A DNA stretch of 64,000 nucleotides from Sipunculus nudus (taxonomy: Eukaryota > Annelida > Sipuncula > Golfingiida > Sipunculidae). A model generated the notes under the pieces. The model did not search any database. It saw only the letters and a program-made list of their open reading frames with translations, and was not told the DNA's origin. Below are positions 36,731 through 47,605 of the stretch, one piece after another (the first letter of the stretch is position 1; the number at the start of each line of letters is the position of its first letter). The DNA lies in the NCBI GenBank assembly GCA_026874595.1, contig CM049306.1:48548019-48612018 (forward strand), read 5' to 3'. Made by a program: the position numbers and the translations under genes.

Positions 36731-38285
36731 TCTCCACCAGGAAGACACGAGGTTGTGCGATTTGGTAAGGAGCTGTCAATACTTCTGTTTGAAGTGACGT
36801 AAACGATAGGAAAATGCCACATGAAATGAAATATTAAAGCTCATTAAATTTTCACTGTATCTGTTACTGCCTTCAACAAAACTTCAGGAAACAAGAAAAC
36901 ACCACGTTTCTGGTGTTACATGATTTCTAAATAAAGTCCATTTTCACGTACACATGAACATCCGGTCACATCTTGGCCAAGTCTCTGCTCTGAGTCTTGT
37001 AGTGGACCATGGGCCATGACGCTCAGCTGAATTTGACACATCACTAAAGGCCAGAGTACATATAAGTGCAGGTCATAAGTGATGAATTTTGGTTTATGCA
37101 AGAAGAGTTCACAAAAACGAGTCTGCATATTATATCGTTTTAACATCCAAGTTCTAATGGTTATGATTACTATTTGTGCTCTGCAAAGTATCAGACTGAT
37201 AGCTGTAGTATGTCATTCTAAAAAAACGCCCAGGGGTCTTACATTCACTCTGTGGAAGACTGTGTATAAGAATGAAAAAATGAAACTGCAAAATACTGCA
37301 GATTACTGTAGTCCTGGATGAGGAGTGCTACCTATGGTTCAAATGTGCACACCATTAAGAAAAAGGGAAATATGCTATTTTAGCTCGTGGGCTATAGGTC
37401 AAAATAAGTGGCGCCATCTGTAGTTTACATAGTCAAACAAATCACGTTGTCAATATTTTGTAAAGGACAAAGTATCTTACAAGCAAACACGGACATTGAA
37501 CAGTGTAATAGGGAAGAAGTGGAAAGCACGTTTTAACTAAATGAACTAAGTCAACATAAATGGTATTGCCTGCAGCTTACATTGAAATACCAGTCATCAT
37601 AACAAAATGCGCCTAAAATCTGGTACTCGTTGCCCCAGTAGTTCCTGAAATATACAGTAGCAGACAAAACATACACTTGAAATCGTCAAAATTTGCAAAC
37701 AGGCAAATTTAAAAGTCCCATAAGACAACTGTTTTATAAATAATGAAACTATACCCCCCTCCCGAAAAAACATGGGCCCCACCCTCAAATACAAAATAGG
37801 TAAAAAGAGAGTCTCCGGTAGCAGTTAAAATTATGCATGATTAATCAGCATTCTATATTTCCTGACAATCCATCCAGCAGTTCCTGGGCAATACTGACGA
37901 TTTTACAATAACTCAAAGTGACCTACATTTTGATTTCAGCAGAACAGTTGGCATGTGAAGTTTGGAGTTAATGGGGTTTTCGGTTAGGATTTGTGTCCTG
38001 TTAACAGATTAATAGATGGATCCTGATGATTTTGCTGTTTAACTCACTGTCGCATGTCAAAGTGATTTGTATCCTAGTTTCCACAGAGGATCTATCTGGA
38101 CCTGTCACCATGTGGGAAAATCTGTAACATTTTTTTCTACTCATGCGGTGTTCAGTCGGGCCGCTATCGCCATATCGGCCCTTTGACATTACGACCAGAT
38201 AATTGGCTGCCAGAGTGCCTTTACATCTAGGTTTGCAAGAACGCATAATAAGGCCCATTGAAGATGCAAATATTTTCGTCATTTT
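36731..38285. other. Unassigned non-coding region
   Basis: Nothing recognised. Frames are under about 95 codons. Confidence 0.45.
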
Positions 38286-38286
38286 T

Positions 38287-38352
38287 AGCTAAGCTGACTG
38301 AAAGTCATCTGAGCTATAGCGATCACTCTTTGTCCGTCGTCCGTCTGTCCGT
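38287..38352. repeat. Hairpin and tgtccgtccg tract heading the 335-bp array
   Basis: The text agctaagctgact pairs with agtcatctgagct around a 3-nt loop (38288-38316). It has the same core as the hairpins at 9957 and 10165. The run ctttgtccgtcgtccgtctg and tccgtccgttaac follows and leads into the first repeat unit. Confidence 0.8.
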
Positions 38353-39975
38353 CCGTTAACCAGGCACAAGTCGTAACCGTTGGACCTAGAATCTTCTAAC
38401 TTGGCATTCTGAGAGGTCCATGAAAAATCGCATTGGAAACCAGAAATTAGGTCTCTGTTATCCATATCCTTTGAGCTATGGTGCCCCAAAATACCCCCCA
38501 GAACAGTAAAAAATTTCATACAAAAACCTTAATATCTCATTAACTACATCACTGATGGTCATGATTTTTGGCATACGTATTGATCAGACCTGCAGACTCG
38601 TGGCGTCATCTGTAATTTTCGATTTTTTACGAATTTTTTTCTCTATTTTTGAGACCTTTAAAAAAAGGAACACCTGTTAACAGGGTACAAATCGTAAAGA
38701 ATGGACCACCTAGAATCTTCATTCTTGACACAGTGAGAGACCTATGAAAAGTCTCCATGGAAACCTGAATAGGTCTCTGTTACCCATATCCTTTGAGCTG
38801 TGGGGCTCCCAATTACCCCCCAGAATTATGGAAAATTTAATAAAAACAAACTGCAACATCTCAATAACTACAACACTGATGGTCATGATTTTTGGCATAC
38901 ATATTGATCAAGAGATGTTTCATCAGTTCCTGGAGACTGGTAGCACCACCTGTATTTGTTTGGTTTTTTTTTACAATTTTTTTTCTCTATTCTTGAGATA
39001 TGTACATCTGTTAACAGGGCACAAATCATAACAACTGGACCTAGAATCTTCATTCTTGACACACAGGGAGACCCATGAAAAGTCTCCATGGAAACCTGAA
39101 ATTAGGTCTCTGTTACCCAAATCCATTTAGCTGTATGGCTCCAAAATACCCCCCCCCCCCAGGATAATGAAAAATTTGATACAAAAACTGCAGTATCTCA
39201 ATAACTACAACACTGATGGTCATGATTTTTGGCATACCTATTGATCATGAGGTGTTCCACCAGTTTCTGCATTCTGGGTGCGCTATCTCTATTTTTTCAA
39301 ATTTTTACGAATTTTTTTCTCTATTTTTGAGAGACCTTTAAAGATGTGGTTATCTGTCAACAGGGTAAAAATCGTAACAAGTGGACCTAGAATCTTCATT
39401 CTTGTCATGCGAGGAGGCCCATGAAAAGTGTCTGTGGAAACCTGAAATTAAGTCTCTGTTTTCCATATCCTTTAAGCTATATAGGGGACTCCGAAGTATC
39501 CCTCAGAATAATGGACAATTTGATACAAAAGCTGAAGTATCTGAACAACTAATGCAGAGATTAGCATGATTCTTTGCATGGATATTGATTATGGAGTGTT
39601 TCATCTGTTTCTGCAGACTGGTGGTGCCACCTATATTTTATTCAATTTATCGAATTTGTTTCTCTATTTTTTAGACCTTTAAGGATGCTGTCATTTGTTA
39701 ACGTGGCACAAATTGTAACAACTGGACCTAAAAGCTTCATTCTTGTCATGCAAGGAGGCCCATGAAAAGTGCCTGTGGAATCCTGAAATTAGGTCTCTGT
39801 TACCCATATCCTTCAAGCTATAGGACTCCGAAGTATCCCTCAGAATAATGGAAAATTTTATACAAAAGCTGGGGTATCTGAACAACTAATGCAGAGATCA
39901 ACATGATTCTTTGAATGGATATTGACCGTTAAGTGTTTTTATTAGTTTCTGCAGACTGGTGGAGCCACCTGTATT
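38345..39975. repeat. Tandem array, about 335-bp unit, five copies
   Basis: The word gttaac-ggcacaaatcgtaac and its continuation ggacctagaatcttcattct start units near 38354, 38672, 39006, 39349 and 39690 (spacing 318-343 bp). Each unit also carries catgaaaagt-tc-gtggaaa, cctgaaattaggtctctgtt acccatatcctt, an aattttttt-ctctatttttga segment and a ctggtggcgccacct-like word. The copies differ by many substitutions, so the array is not recent. Frames within it are short and broken. Confidence 0.9.
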
Positions 39976-41010
39976 TTTGTATCCGCCAAAACGAAGTTTT
40001 GCGGATACTATGTTTTTGACCGGGTTCCACCGCCGCCACCGCGTTCGTTTCCGGAGAACTCTGAGACTACTAGACCGATTTTCCCGAAACTTACACCAAT
40101 TATCGGGTCACATGTGAACTGGTGCCTAACCAATTTGCGTTGACCTCTGACCTTTCCTCTCTGCCCAGGGTCCATTTGTGCGTCTGTTTCCACACATAAT
40201 CCCTCATATCTCGGGAACCGTTTGGCCGATCAGGAAAATTTTTTTTTATACAAATGTAGCCAACAAAAATTGGTGGCTCCACCTGCAACCATGTTTGCAC
40301 AGTGTCCATCTGTTCATCTGCCTCGGGTTAAAATCACTCATATCTCTCCAGTGAATTGACTAATTCACCTGAAATTCAACATGCGTATGCATCCTGGATA
40401 GCTTTCTTGATTTTATGACAGGTGGCGCCACCTACATTCACGTTCACGCTGTAGACATCCAAGCTCATATCTCCGGAACCTTTTGACCGATTGGGCCAAC
40501 ATTTTGCATGTGTATAGATCTCACATAGGTCTTTATCATACACAAAACTGGAGGGGCCACCTGCAACCATTTTTGCACAGCGTCTGTCTGTTTTTCTGCC
40601 GTGGGCTAAAATCACTCATATCTCTGTCGTGGTTTGACATAACTGCCTAAAATTTTGCAGGTTTATACATCCTGGACAGCCTTCTTGATTTTATGACAAG
40701 TGGCGCCACCTACATTCTAGTTTACGCTGCAGACATCCAAGCTCATATCTCGGGAACCATTTGACCGATTGGGCCAAAATTGTGCATGTGTTTAGATCCC
40801 ATAGGTCTTTATCATACAAAAAACTGGAGGGGCCACCTGCAATCATTTTTGCACAGCGTCTGTCTGTTTGTCTGCCGTGGGCTAAAATCACTCATATACA
40901 TGTAGTGATTTGACTTTTCAGCCTAAAATTTCGCATATGTATACAACTTGGACAGCTTTCTGGATTTGTGGTAAGTGGCACAACCTACATACACATTTAG
41001 GCTGCAGACA
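39976..41010. repeat. Second hairpin and tandem array, about 278-bp unit, three copies
   Basis: The array is headed by a hairpin, tatccgccaaaac pairing with gttttgcggata (39979-40010). Units carry ccacctgcaaccatttttgc followed by acagcgtctgtctgtt and aaaatcactcatatctc. The word acctgcaa starts at 40281, 40559 and 40835, a period of 276-278 bp. Each unit also has ggtggcgccacctacattc and catatctc-ggaacc-tttgaccga. Both the head and unit type differ from the neighbouring 335-bp array, but both arrays share ggtggcgccacct. Confidence 0.85.
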
Positions 41011-42392
41011 TATGGGGCTCCGGTCTATAGTAGCGAATCTATTATTTACTATTGTTTACTTTTATTTATTATTATAATATTGGATGAACTCTGTGTTGAT
41101 AATCTTATGGTGAGATCGCTGAAAGGAAAACTCAAGAAACAATAATAAAAAAAAAAGAAATCCGCTAAATTTTTACCTCGCGAATATGAAGGCAGCCACT
41201 ATAATGCAACCTTTATCCAGATCATCTCACACGTTTCAGCATCTCCCCCGTCTATTGATGAAGATGGACCGCCTGGACATACAAGCAAGGTTAAAACATA
41301 TATAGCCTTTGTTTAAATTTAAGGGGAATGCAAGACAGATTCGAAGAGGACCATTCAATATTTACTTGGAGTGACATCTTACGGTGAAAGGGTAAACTAT
41401 TATAACATGTGACGCGGCTGTTCCTTACGTTTGTTCAATGATTCAGATTCGTGCATTCGCACCCTTCCGCCAGAGGTCGTTTCTACTTGAAACGAATCTG
41501 TGCGATTACGGGAACCACTTGTATCAACTGTCAAATTTTAAAATCAAAATTTGTTACATTTCAAGGAAACACCTGGTTCCATTCCACATGCGCATGCTTA
41601 CAAAGTATTACTTACTCTGTAAAGTCCTTACCACAAACACAACCAATGTAATATGTAATTTCCCTTGAAACAATTCTTTTCAAACACACTTGAACCACAG
41701 TCGTTTGAATCCCTATTTCTGGAGGAAATGGGAAGAAACCGTACATATTACGCCTCTATAGTGATACATGCTATCTGCGTACGAAGTTACTTCGTAAGGC
41801 ACATCTGTATACCCATATAGTGCACAGTTCCGTCCATCTCTTGATAAAAACACAACCACAAATAGGGATTCGAGTGACTGTGCTTGAACAGATTACATTG
41901 TCCTCTTCACTACATGATACCTACACAGTGCATTGTGAGGGTCAGATTTTGACTCCAACAATTCTTGTGAGTCTGAGCTGTGGTGCATTCGTACAGAAAT
42001 ACATGTTCATAATCATGATCAACATCACCATCATGGAACAACCAAATGGGTGACGTCAGATATCCCTCGTTTTGAATCATTTCTCTCTGTGTTCTGACAT
42101 TAATTGTGTGACGAACTGAACTCTCTTTTTATCTTTATGCTGCAAAAATATATAATTTAAGCAAATTTAAAGTATTCCCCCTTATTCTTGTTGCATATTG
42201 TCGTATCTCCTTCCCCACGTGCCACACCTACACTTTTAAGAATAACACCATACTAAGTTTGATCATTTTCTCCAGGGGGGGGGGGGGGGGTTGTTCATCA
42301 ACATAACCGTTGTTGTTGTTGACACTTACTTGTTACATGCACAAGGTTAAGTTTTTATACTTTTCGCTATTTTGTGCCTTGTTTTTCTTACA
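41011..42392. other. Unassigned non-coding region
   Basis: Nothing recognised. A G15-16 run lies near 42276-42290 beside a ctccagg word that resembles the poly-G repeat family. Frames are under about 80 codons. Confidence 0.45.
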
Positions 42393-42415
42393 TACATACA
42401 TACATACTTACATAT

Positions 42416-42460
<45 letters not shown>

Positions 42461-42462
42461 CA
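42393..42462. repeat. (TACA)n-(TA)n microsatellite
   Basis: tacatacatacatacttacatata passes into TA units. Confidence 0.85.
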
Positions 42463-42770
42463 CAAGTATATCACAAATCAGTCAAGGTTTTAAAAACTAA
42501 GGTATTTTGTTCCAATATTGGTTAATTCTGAACCAGGTTTAGATATAATAATTCACGGAACACTCAGAAATGGAACAAAAATTCTTTCATTCTAATTATT
42601 AAATTATTTCATTTCCACTATACAAATATTATATTCTCTGTATAGCAGGGGGATAATTACATTGCTAATAAGGGGGGGTGGATTAAATACCCTCATTCCC
42701 ATTTGTATTTGTTGAGATGATCATTTCCACTATACTTCTAACTCCAGACAGAAAAGTTTAATTTTTTTGC

Positions 42771-42774
<4 letters not shown>

Positions 42775-42823
<49 letters not shown>
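42775..42823. repeat. (TA)n microsatellite with (TG) end
   Basis: A TA run of about 40 bases ends in tgtgtg. A diverged gactcggactt-type oligomer repeat follows at about 42840-42930. Confidence 0.9.
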
Positions 42824-42826
<3 letters not shown>

Positions 42827-43244
42827 AAACGTTGATGTTTGACTCGTGTTCGGACTTTGACTCAACCCTCGACTCTTTCATTGGACTCTGACTTGGACTC
42901 GAAGGTTCTGGACTTGTTTGGACTCGGAGGTAAGACTCAAGATATCAGACGGAGTTACCGGTCCTTGGCCTTTAGTTTCCGGATGGCCCACAACACGATT
43001 TATACCAAAGGTATTTATCATTTTGTATTTTATGACATACCCACACAATATACTTTGCCAAAGATAGTAATATTAAAACAAAAGTAAAACACAGTAATTA
43101 CAACACTTCTTAAAACAGTCCTGAAATGGTGCTCAGTATGCCGATTTCCTAAAAAAACAGACTTAAAACAGAGATAAAATGAGGAAAGAATATCACCCAG
43201 GGCCGAAAACACTACAAGTCCAAGGCAAGTTCTCACAACACCGT

Positions 43245-43446
43245 CTAGGACTGAGGGGCATCCGATTCTTCGTCGTCCTTCCCCTGCTCTTGCGTTATGT
43301 CGGAATGATTAGGGGTGTTGAGGCTGCCACTTAGTTGAGCCGACCCTGTCTGGAAAGTCTTGGTTGTTGTTTCCATCATCCCCATATAGCTCTGCGTGAA
43401 TATGTTGGACAGATCCTCACTGGACCGGTTGCTAGCCGAATTGGGC
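43245..43446 (-). CDS. Exon 5: acidic C-terminal exon preceded by a poly-C tract
   Basis: After a run of 19 C and an AG (43448-43447) one frame stays open to a TAG at 43247-43245. It reads NSASNRSSEDLSNIFTQSY, MGMMETTTKTFQTGS and ends TQEQGKDDEESDAPQS. The composition suits a coding C-terminus, and the C run would act as the pyrimidine tract of the 3' splice site. The frame needs two bases from the preceding exon. I found no good donor in exon 4 in that phase, so the junction is unproven. Confidence 0.45.
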
Positions 43447-43448
43447 CT

Positions 43449-43467
43449 GGGGGGGGGGGGGGGGGGG
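43449..43467. repeat. G19 homopolymer (C19 on the coding strand)
   Basis: Nineteen uninterrupted G lie next to the presumed exon 5 acceptor on the minus strand. Confidence 0.9.
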
Positions 43468-43574
43468 AAGGGCAGTACAGGCTGAAAAACAGAAAGATAT
43501 TATTCATAAATATTAATGTTTTATAACATGATGAAGGCCTTTTTAAAGGAAAGACTTGTAAAACTAAAAAGTAG

Positions 43575-44027
43575 CTTAAGCGGAAGAATTATTGATATTG
43601 ACCGGAGGAAGAGGACTCGGCTGTATAGGTGTGCTGCTGCTGCGCGGGGGTTGGTTCAAATCAGGCTGAGGCTGAGGTTACCATGCTGCCCTCTGATTCT
43701 GGGGCGGTTGGGCCCGGTGGTGCGTCGGCTGGGACCACGTCGACTGCTGCGGCTGTGATTGCACCGTTACATTGGACCATTGTGACTGCTGCGGCTGGGT
43801 TTGGGACCACTGCGAATGCTGCGGCTGCGTCTGTGACCACTGCGGTTGCTGCTGCCGAAACCACGATTGCTCCTGCAGCGGTTGCCGGCGTGTATACTTT
43901 GCCAGAAGTGCTTGTGCCCCTCCTCAAACTCGTACCAGCGCTCCTCAGGGATCTTCAGTATCTTCGTGGTGAACCACTGGCCGAAAGCTCGTTTGTCATC
44001 TCTTTGGCCTGGTTCCAGTTCCTGCAT
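43575..44027 (-). CDS. Exon 4: BESS-like helix and Q/W/S/P tail, broken
   Basis: The exon follows a TCTCTGCAG acceptor. The first frame reads MQELEPGQRDDKRAFGQW, then FTTKILKIPEERWYEFEEG. At about 43915-43925 (a gaggaggggcaca tract) the sensible reading moves by one base. The other frame continues ALLAKYTRRQPLQEQSW with repeated QQPQWSQT/QPQQSQW words. If the frame is not shifted, the first reading runs into an Arg/Ser-rich tail and stops near 43764. The shifted reading meets TAA at 43680-43678 and then stays open through PQPQPDLNQPPRSSS to TAA 43577-43575. Loss or gain of a G in the G-rich tract would explain the shift. Confidence 0.55.
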
Positions 44028-44410
44028 CTGCAGAGACAAGAACATAAAAAGGACATAAATACAAAAATATCATACATTGTCAAGAGCCAAAGTGTAACAA
44101 ATTTGCCCATCGGTGGGAATTTCAGAGCGAGGTCAACATTTGTATTTGAGCATTATTAACCTTTCCATACAAAGGCTGTATGCTAAAATTAAACAATTCA
44201 TGTAATCATAAAAAAGGTTTATGAACAGCCAAACTTCAAATGTGCAGGAGAAGACCTTCCTCTGTACCTAGGTAGGAGAAATGTAATATGTTGAGGCAAC
44301 CTTTAGATATCGCGCCTCAAAGGATATGCCATCCATCAAAGGCAATTACATAATATGCCACATCTTACGACAGGCTTATAAAACACAAATGTATTACGAA
44401 TAATACGTAC

Positions 44411-44626
44411 CTTCTTAACAAGCGACTCTGAAGTCCGTGGTCTTTGCAAAAACGTGAGGAGAGCATCCTCCATTTTGCTGCCTGTGGACGAAACCTTTGC
44501 TCGCTTGCCAACCCGGCCGGTACTGTGGCCTTCTGAGGTTGACGCCTTATGTGAGGAAGCGGTGGATGCCACCTCTAGTTCCTCCACGTCATCATCCTTA
44601 CCTTCTTCTTCCTCGTCCACAGGCAA
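44411..44626 (-). CDS. Exon 3: acidic Ser/Thr linker and start of BESS-like region
   Basis: Exactly 72 codons lie between a CTTGCAG acceptor and a GTACGT donor, both phase 0. It encodes LPVDEEEEGKDDDVEELEV, then a Ser/Thr/His-rich linker, a basic VGKRAKV, and MEDALLTFLQRPRTSESLVKK. The last part begins an amphipathic helix pair in the position where many MADF proteins carry a BESS motif. No lesion is present. Confidence 0.75.
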
Positions 44627-44769
44627 CTGCAAGCAGAGCAAATAATATACATGGATATACATATACAGTCAAAAATTACCATGTATTTCATGCCGTGTTA
44701 TACATACTTGAAAAAATGTGTAATTATGAATGAAGAAGAGATAAGTCTAAATGTAACAGGAGTGCGTAC

Positions 44770-44948
44770 CTCCAAAGTGTCGTGCGTGTGTGTGCGGGTT
44801 CTTATGTGGTCCCTCAAGAAGCCAAAGTTTGCTAGCTGCCACTTCTGCCTGGCGGTAAGGGATTTGGACTTGGAGCCAGACTTTGGCTTGTGAAGCAGCT
44901 TTCCCACTGTGGTGCGTTGCCCTGCAAACCACTTGGTGATCTTTAAGG
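44770..44948 (-). CDS. Exon 2: second half of MADF domain
   Basis: This 179-nt exon follows a TTATTTCAG acceptor and completes a codon begun in exon 1, giving A-LKITKWFAGQRTTVGKL, a basic LHKPKSGSKSKS loop and LTARQKWQLANFGFLRDHI. The order W-F...RT..GKL...SGS...W...NF.FL is that of the third helix and trailing helix of MADF/Myb-SANT-like domains. It ends RTRTHTHDTLE at a GTACGC donor, phase 0. The HTHD part comes from a short CA repeat in the coding sequence. This exon is free of lesions. Confidence 0.75.
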
Positions 44949-45328
44949 CTGAAATAATAAAAGGGAATGTGTACATCCAATCACAAATATGGAACATAAA
45001 ACTGACAGCAATTGATGGCAATTTTAAGGAAGACATACCATGGCCAATGTTGGAAATCTATTCCAAAAACAATTCCAACAACAAACTATCAATAATGGAT
45101 AAAACAATACTTCAACAGACGATACATCGGTCAGGTCCGTACTTATGTGATTTTCAGGTTCATTCAGAATATAGTTTTTGAGTTATTTAGGATCAAACTT
45201 GTGAAACTTTTTGTTTTGTTTTACATATACAAAGAAGATCGTAAGAATTTAAAAGAACAAGAATGATTGTTGCAACAAGTCTAATAAGGATAGATGCAAG
45301 AAGAAGTAAATTTGTCAGCGACACTCAC

Positions 45329-45698
45329 CAGTAGTGTTTAGGTCTCTGGCCAAATTTTCAAGAAGCCTCTTCTTGTATTTAGTATTTGCATATTTATCCG
45401 ATCCTTTATTAAAGTAAAATTCGTTTTCTGAGAAAAACTCAACCAGACTTTGCTAAGTTGCTGCATCATATTCGTATTTTTCTTTCTTTTGTTTCCCGGT
45501 TGTCTCTTCTCCATCCTCAGTTTCGGGTCCCAACTCAACATCTTCCGTCTCCACAGTCTCTGCCTCACCAGCGACAGCCAAAGCCTGCTGTTGCTGCATT
45601 TCTGCACCTATATCTGTCTCCCTCTCCTCCTCATCTCCCCCTTTCTCTTATTTCCTCTCCTCTGCTTTCTGCTTTTTCCTTTCATGTCTCTTATAATA
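45329..45698 (-). CDS. Exon 1: acidic/Gln region and first half of MADF domain
   Basis: A possible acceptor (cttgaCAG) precedes 45698. The first Met usable as a start is at 45599-45597 (MQQQQALAV). The exon reads an acidic stretch (VETEDVELGPETEDGEE), a basic KQKKEKYEYDAAT, a TAG stop at 45455-45453, then QSLVEFFSENEFYFNKGS and KYKKRLLENLARDL. The last part matches the first two helices of MADF domains (the usual Trp before IA is Leu here). It ends ACTACTG before a GTGAGT donor, phase 1. An upstream in-frame TAA lies at 45650-45648 in a purine-only stretch. The TAG could instead be an acceptor AG, but the purine-rich sequence before it argues against that. Confidence 0.55.
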
Positions 45699-45759
45699 CT
45701 GTCAAGTAGAGTCAATGATGACTTGAAACTCGACAAACCATGATACACGTGCGCGCACA

Positions 45760-46228
45760 GGTGGCCAGCTTATACTCTTATGACGGCCGCACGAATAGCG
45801 TACTTCCGCAACACGATCACCTTACTGTCGCCTTAAGAGAAGCCGTGCGAAACTCGGTTCGTGTGGCGTTCGTGGGAACGCCGTACGTGTCCTCCAAGAA
45901 CAACTTAATGTGTTCTTGCGGCATCCTTACGGCGATCATAAGAATTTTCGGTTCTGGAATGGTGTCATGGTCGTAAATATTCCGCGTACGTCTTGCGCAG
46001 TTCCTACGTCCTTCCTAAGGCATTCGAACGCCCGCCGTACGACTAGGGGTTTCGTGAGGCGTTCGTAGAAAATCTTGGACAAGACCATCTATCTGGCTAC
46101 GAACTTACGAACGGTTTACGAACGCTGGATTCACATGTGGCCGTCTTACGTGCGAAATTGTCAAATAATCGTTTGTACGGCGTTCGTAGGCGTTCGTAAA
46201 GGCATGTGTGACCGAGGCTTTAGCCATT
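45760..46228. mobile_element. Quasi-repeat block of CGTTCGTA / TACGAACG words, partial TIR element
   Basis: The block is dense in ggcgttcgta, cgtacg, cttacgaacg and ttcgtgagg words on both strands, unlike its neighbours. The right edge cgttcgtaaaggcatgtgtg accgaggcttta has the form of a transposon end (inverse: taaagcctcggtcacacatg). No matching left end could be found, so the element seems truncated. Its style is that of the TIR elements at 53.35 and 57.16 kb. Confidence 0.45.
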
Positions 46229-46500
46229 TATTCGTTTGCCAGCAAAACGGAAACTAGCCAGCGAGGGGTGCACGGAGCCAATTTTGTTACATTTCGTCGA
46301 ATTACAGCTCACCGGCCGGGCAATCATTTTGCCCAAGGACCAGTGCAAACAACGTGCTGGGCAGTTGTCTCTGAGCCACAGACTGTGGCCTATTCACACG
46401 GTTGCCAGGGCGATGAGTTGTCACTAAAACAAACAACAGTTGCTCCGTTTATTCCTCGCCTGGCTGGTAAACCTCTTGCTGGCAACACGGCCTGATAATT
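46229..46500. other. GC-richer stretch upstream of the MADF-like locus
   Basis: The GC-richer sequence lies about 0.6 kb upstream of exon 1 of the minus-strand gene. It contains ggttgccagggcgat (about 46399), which resembles a half-symmetrical RFX X-box. Frames of 63 and 95 codons on the plus strand have no domain. A promoter or 5' exon role is only a guess. Confidence 0.25.
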
Positions 46501-46668
46501 ATGTAGATTCCTTGTCTCATCAGTTGTGTGTCGCATATCGGGCATTATTTACACGCAGACCACAACTTTTAGTAAAGAGCGTACTAAATAACCGAAGTTA
46601 AAAGTTAACTTTTCTTAGAGTAGGTAGAATTAACGAGTTCATATGGAAAGTCATGGAATTCTGCTTAC

Positions 46669-46675
<7 letters not shown>

Positions 46676-46732
<57 letters not shown>
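46676..46732. repeat. (TA)n microsatellite, about 28 units
   Basis: A pure TA run. Confidence 0.95.
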
Positions 46733-46735
<3 letters not shown>

Positions 46736-47032
46736 ATTGCTTAATGATAATATGATCATGTGACCAGATATTGATCATGTGACTTACATAAGTATGTAAA
46801 CTATAGGTGACGCCACTCATGTTTGCCTTTTTACTGCCAGCCACAATGATATAATCATCTTTCTCTTGATGATATGCAGATTTAAGCTGTATAATATGTC
46901 ACCATTACTCTAGTCTATACCTAATATTATTTTCAGCTTTATGGTATTATTTCATTGTTACCCAATACATAGGTTTGCATGGAGTGAATTTCATTTTTGT
47001 ATTGCTTATTAAAATCAAATAATGTACAAAGA

Positions 47033-47066
<34 letters not shown>

Positions 47067-47556
47067 TATATATATATACATGCGAACAATATATATAGCT
47101 TTATTCTAATAATTCGTGGGAATCCTATAAACATACATAACGGTAACCGTACATATCTGAACAATCTTTCCTGAATTGCAAATATGTTGCTTTGTTTCAC
47201 ATTTAACTAAGGCTTTATTAATACAAGTGTGCCAATCAATAATTCAACTACAAAGACCTGAAAATATTGTACATATAACTCAACAAAACAGTATACAAGC
47301 ATAAATGTAACCCATGCAACCTTCCCTTTCGAACACTGGATTAACAATCAACTATAGGTAAAAACATCAAAACTCTCACTGAAATCCCCCAAAAATCTCT
47401 CAACATAAGAGAAATCAATCAAAAGTAAGTCTGGGCAAAGCTGATAATTAACAGAAACTCAATAAAGCAATAACTCAATATACAAAAAACTCCTATGCCA
47501 GGACCAAAAATTAATCCGACTACCACTAAACCTGACTTGAATTATGTTTACTAAAG

Positions 47557-47560
<4 letters not shown>
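46733..47560. other. Unassigned non-coding stretch
   Basis: AT-rich, with a second interrupted TA run at 47033-47080. No gene was recognised. Confidence 0.5.

Positions 47561-47562
<2 letters not shown>

Positions 47563-47603
<41 letters not shown>
47563..47603. repeat. (TA)n microsatellite at the 3' side of the Tx1-like LINE relic
   Basis: About 20 TA units. It lies about 150 bp beyond the last recognisable LINE-coding words on the minus strand and may have grown from the 3' tail. Confidence 0.85.

Positions 47604-47605
<2 letters not shown>

Larger units (their letters stand above)
43245..45698 (-). pseudogene. MADF/BESS-like multi-exon gene, disabled as read
   Basis: A five-exon locus on the minus strand. 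Introns 1-3 have canonical ends (GTGAGT..CAG, GTACGC..CAG, GTACGT..CAG) and phases that join without loss of frame. The predicted protein has an acidic, Gln-rich start, then a MADF-type DNA-binding domain split by intron 1 (Tyr-rich FYFNKGSDKYANTKYKKR, then KWFAGQRTTVGKL and LTARQKW..NFGFL). An acidic Ser-rich linker, a BESS-like helical region (MEDALLTFL, then FGQWFTTKILKIPEERW), a tail with repeated QQSQW words and a separate acidic last exon complete it. MADF proteins bind DNA in the nucleus and either regulate transcription or accompany PIF/Harbinger transposases. Lesions are stops TAA 45650-45648, TAG 45455-45453 and TAA 43680-43678, and a frame change near 43915. It is an unprocessed pseudogene, a damaged allele, or a sequence-error case. 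Confidence 0.65.

Noticed and set aside
43629-44159. 176-codon plus-strand Ala-rich frame opposite exon 4
   Set aside because: It is the antisense shadow of the Gln/Trp-rich exon. Splice sites, domain text and neighbouring exons all support the minus strand.
45453-45455. The exon 1 TAG as a splice acceptor AG
   Set aside because: The preceding 60 bases are purine-rich with no pyrimidine tract, and the text before it continues the same coding composition.
43245-45698. A genetic code reading TAA/TAG as Gln
   Set aside because: All three stops would read well as Gln, but an animal-type genome with LINE relics and GT-AG introns makes a changed nuclear code very unlikely. Exons 4 and 5 end at ordinary stops. 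Pseudogene decay is simpler.
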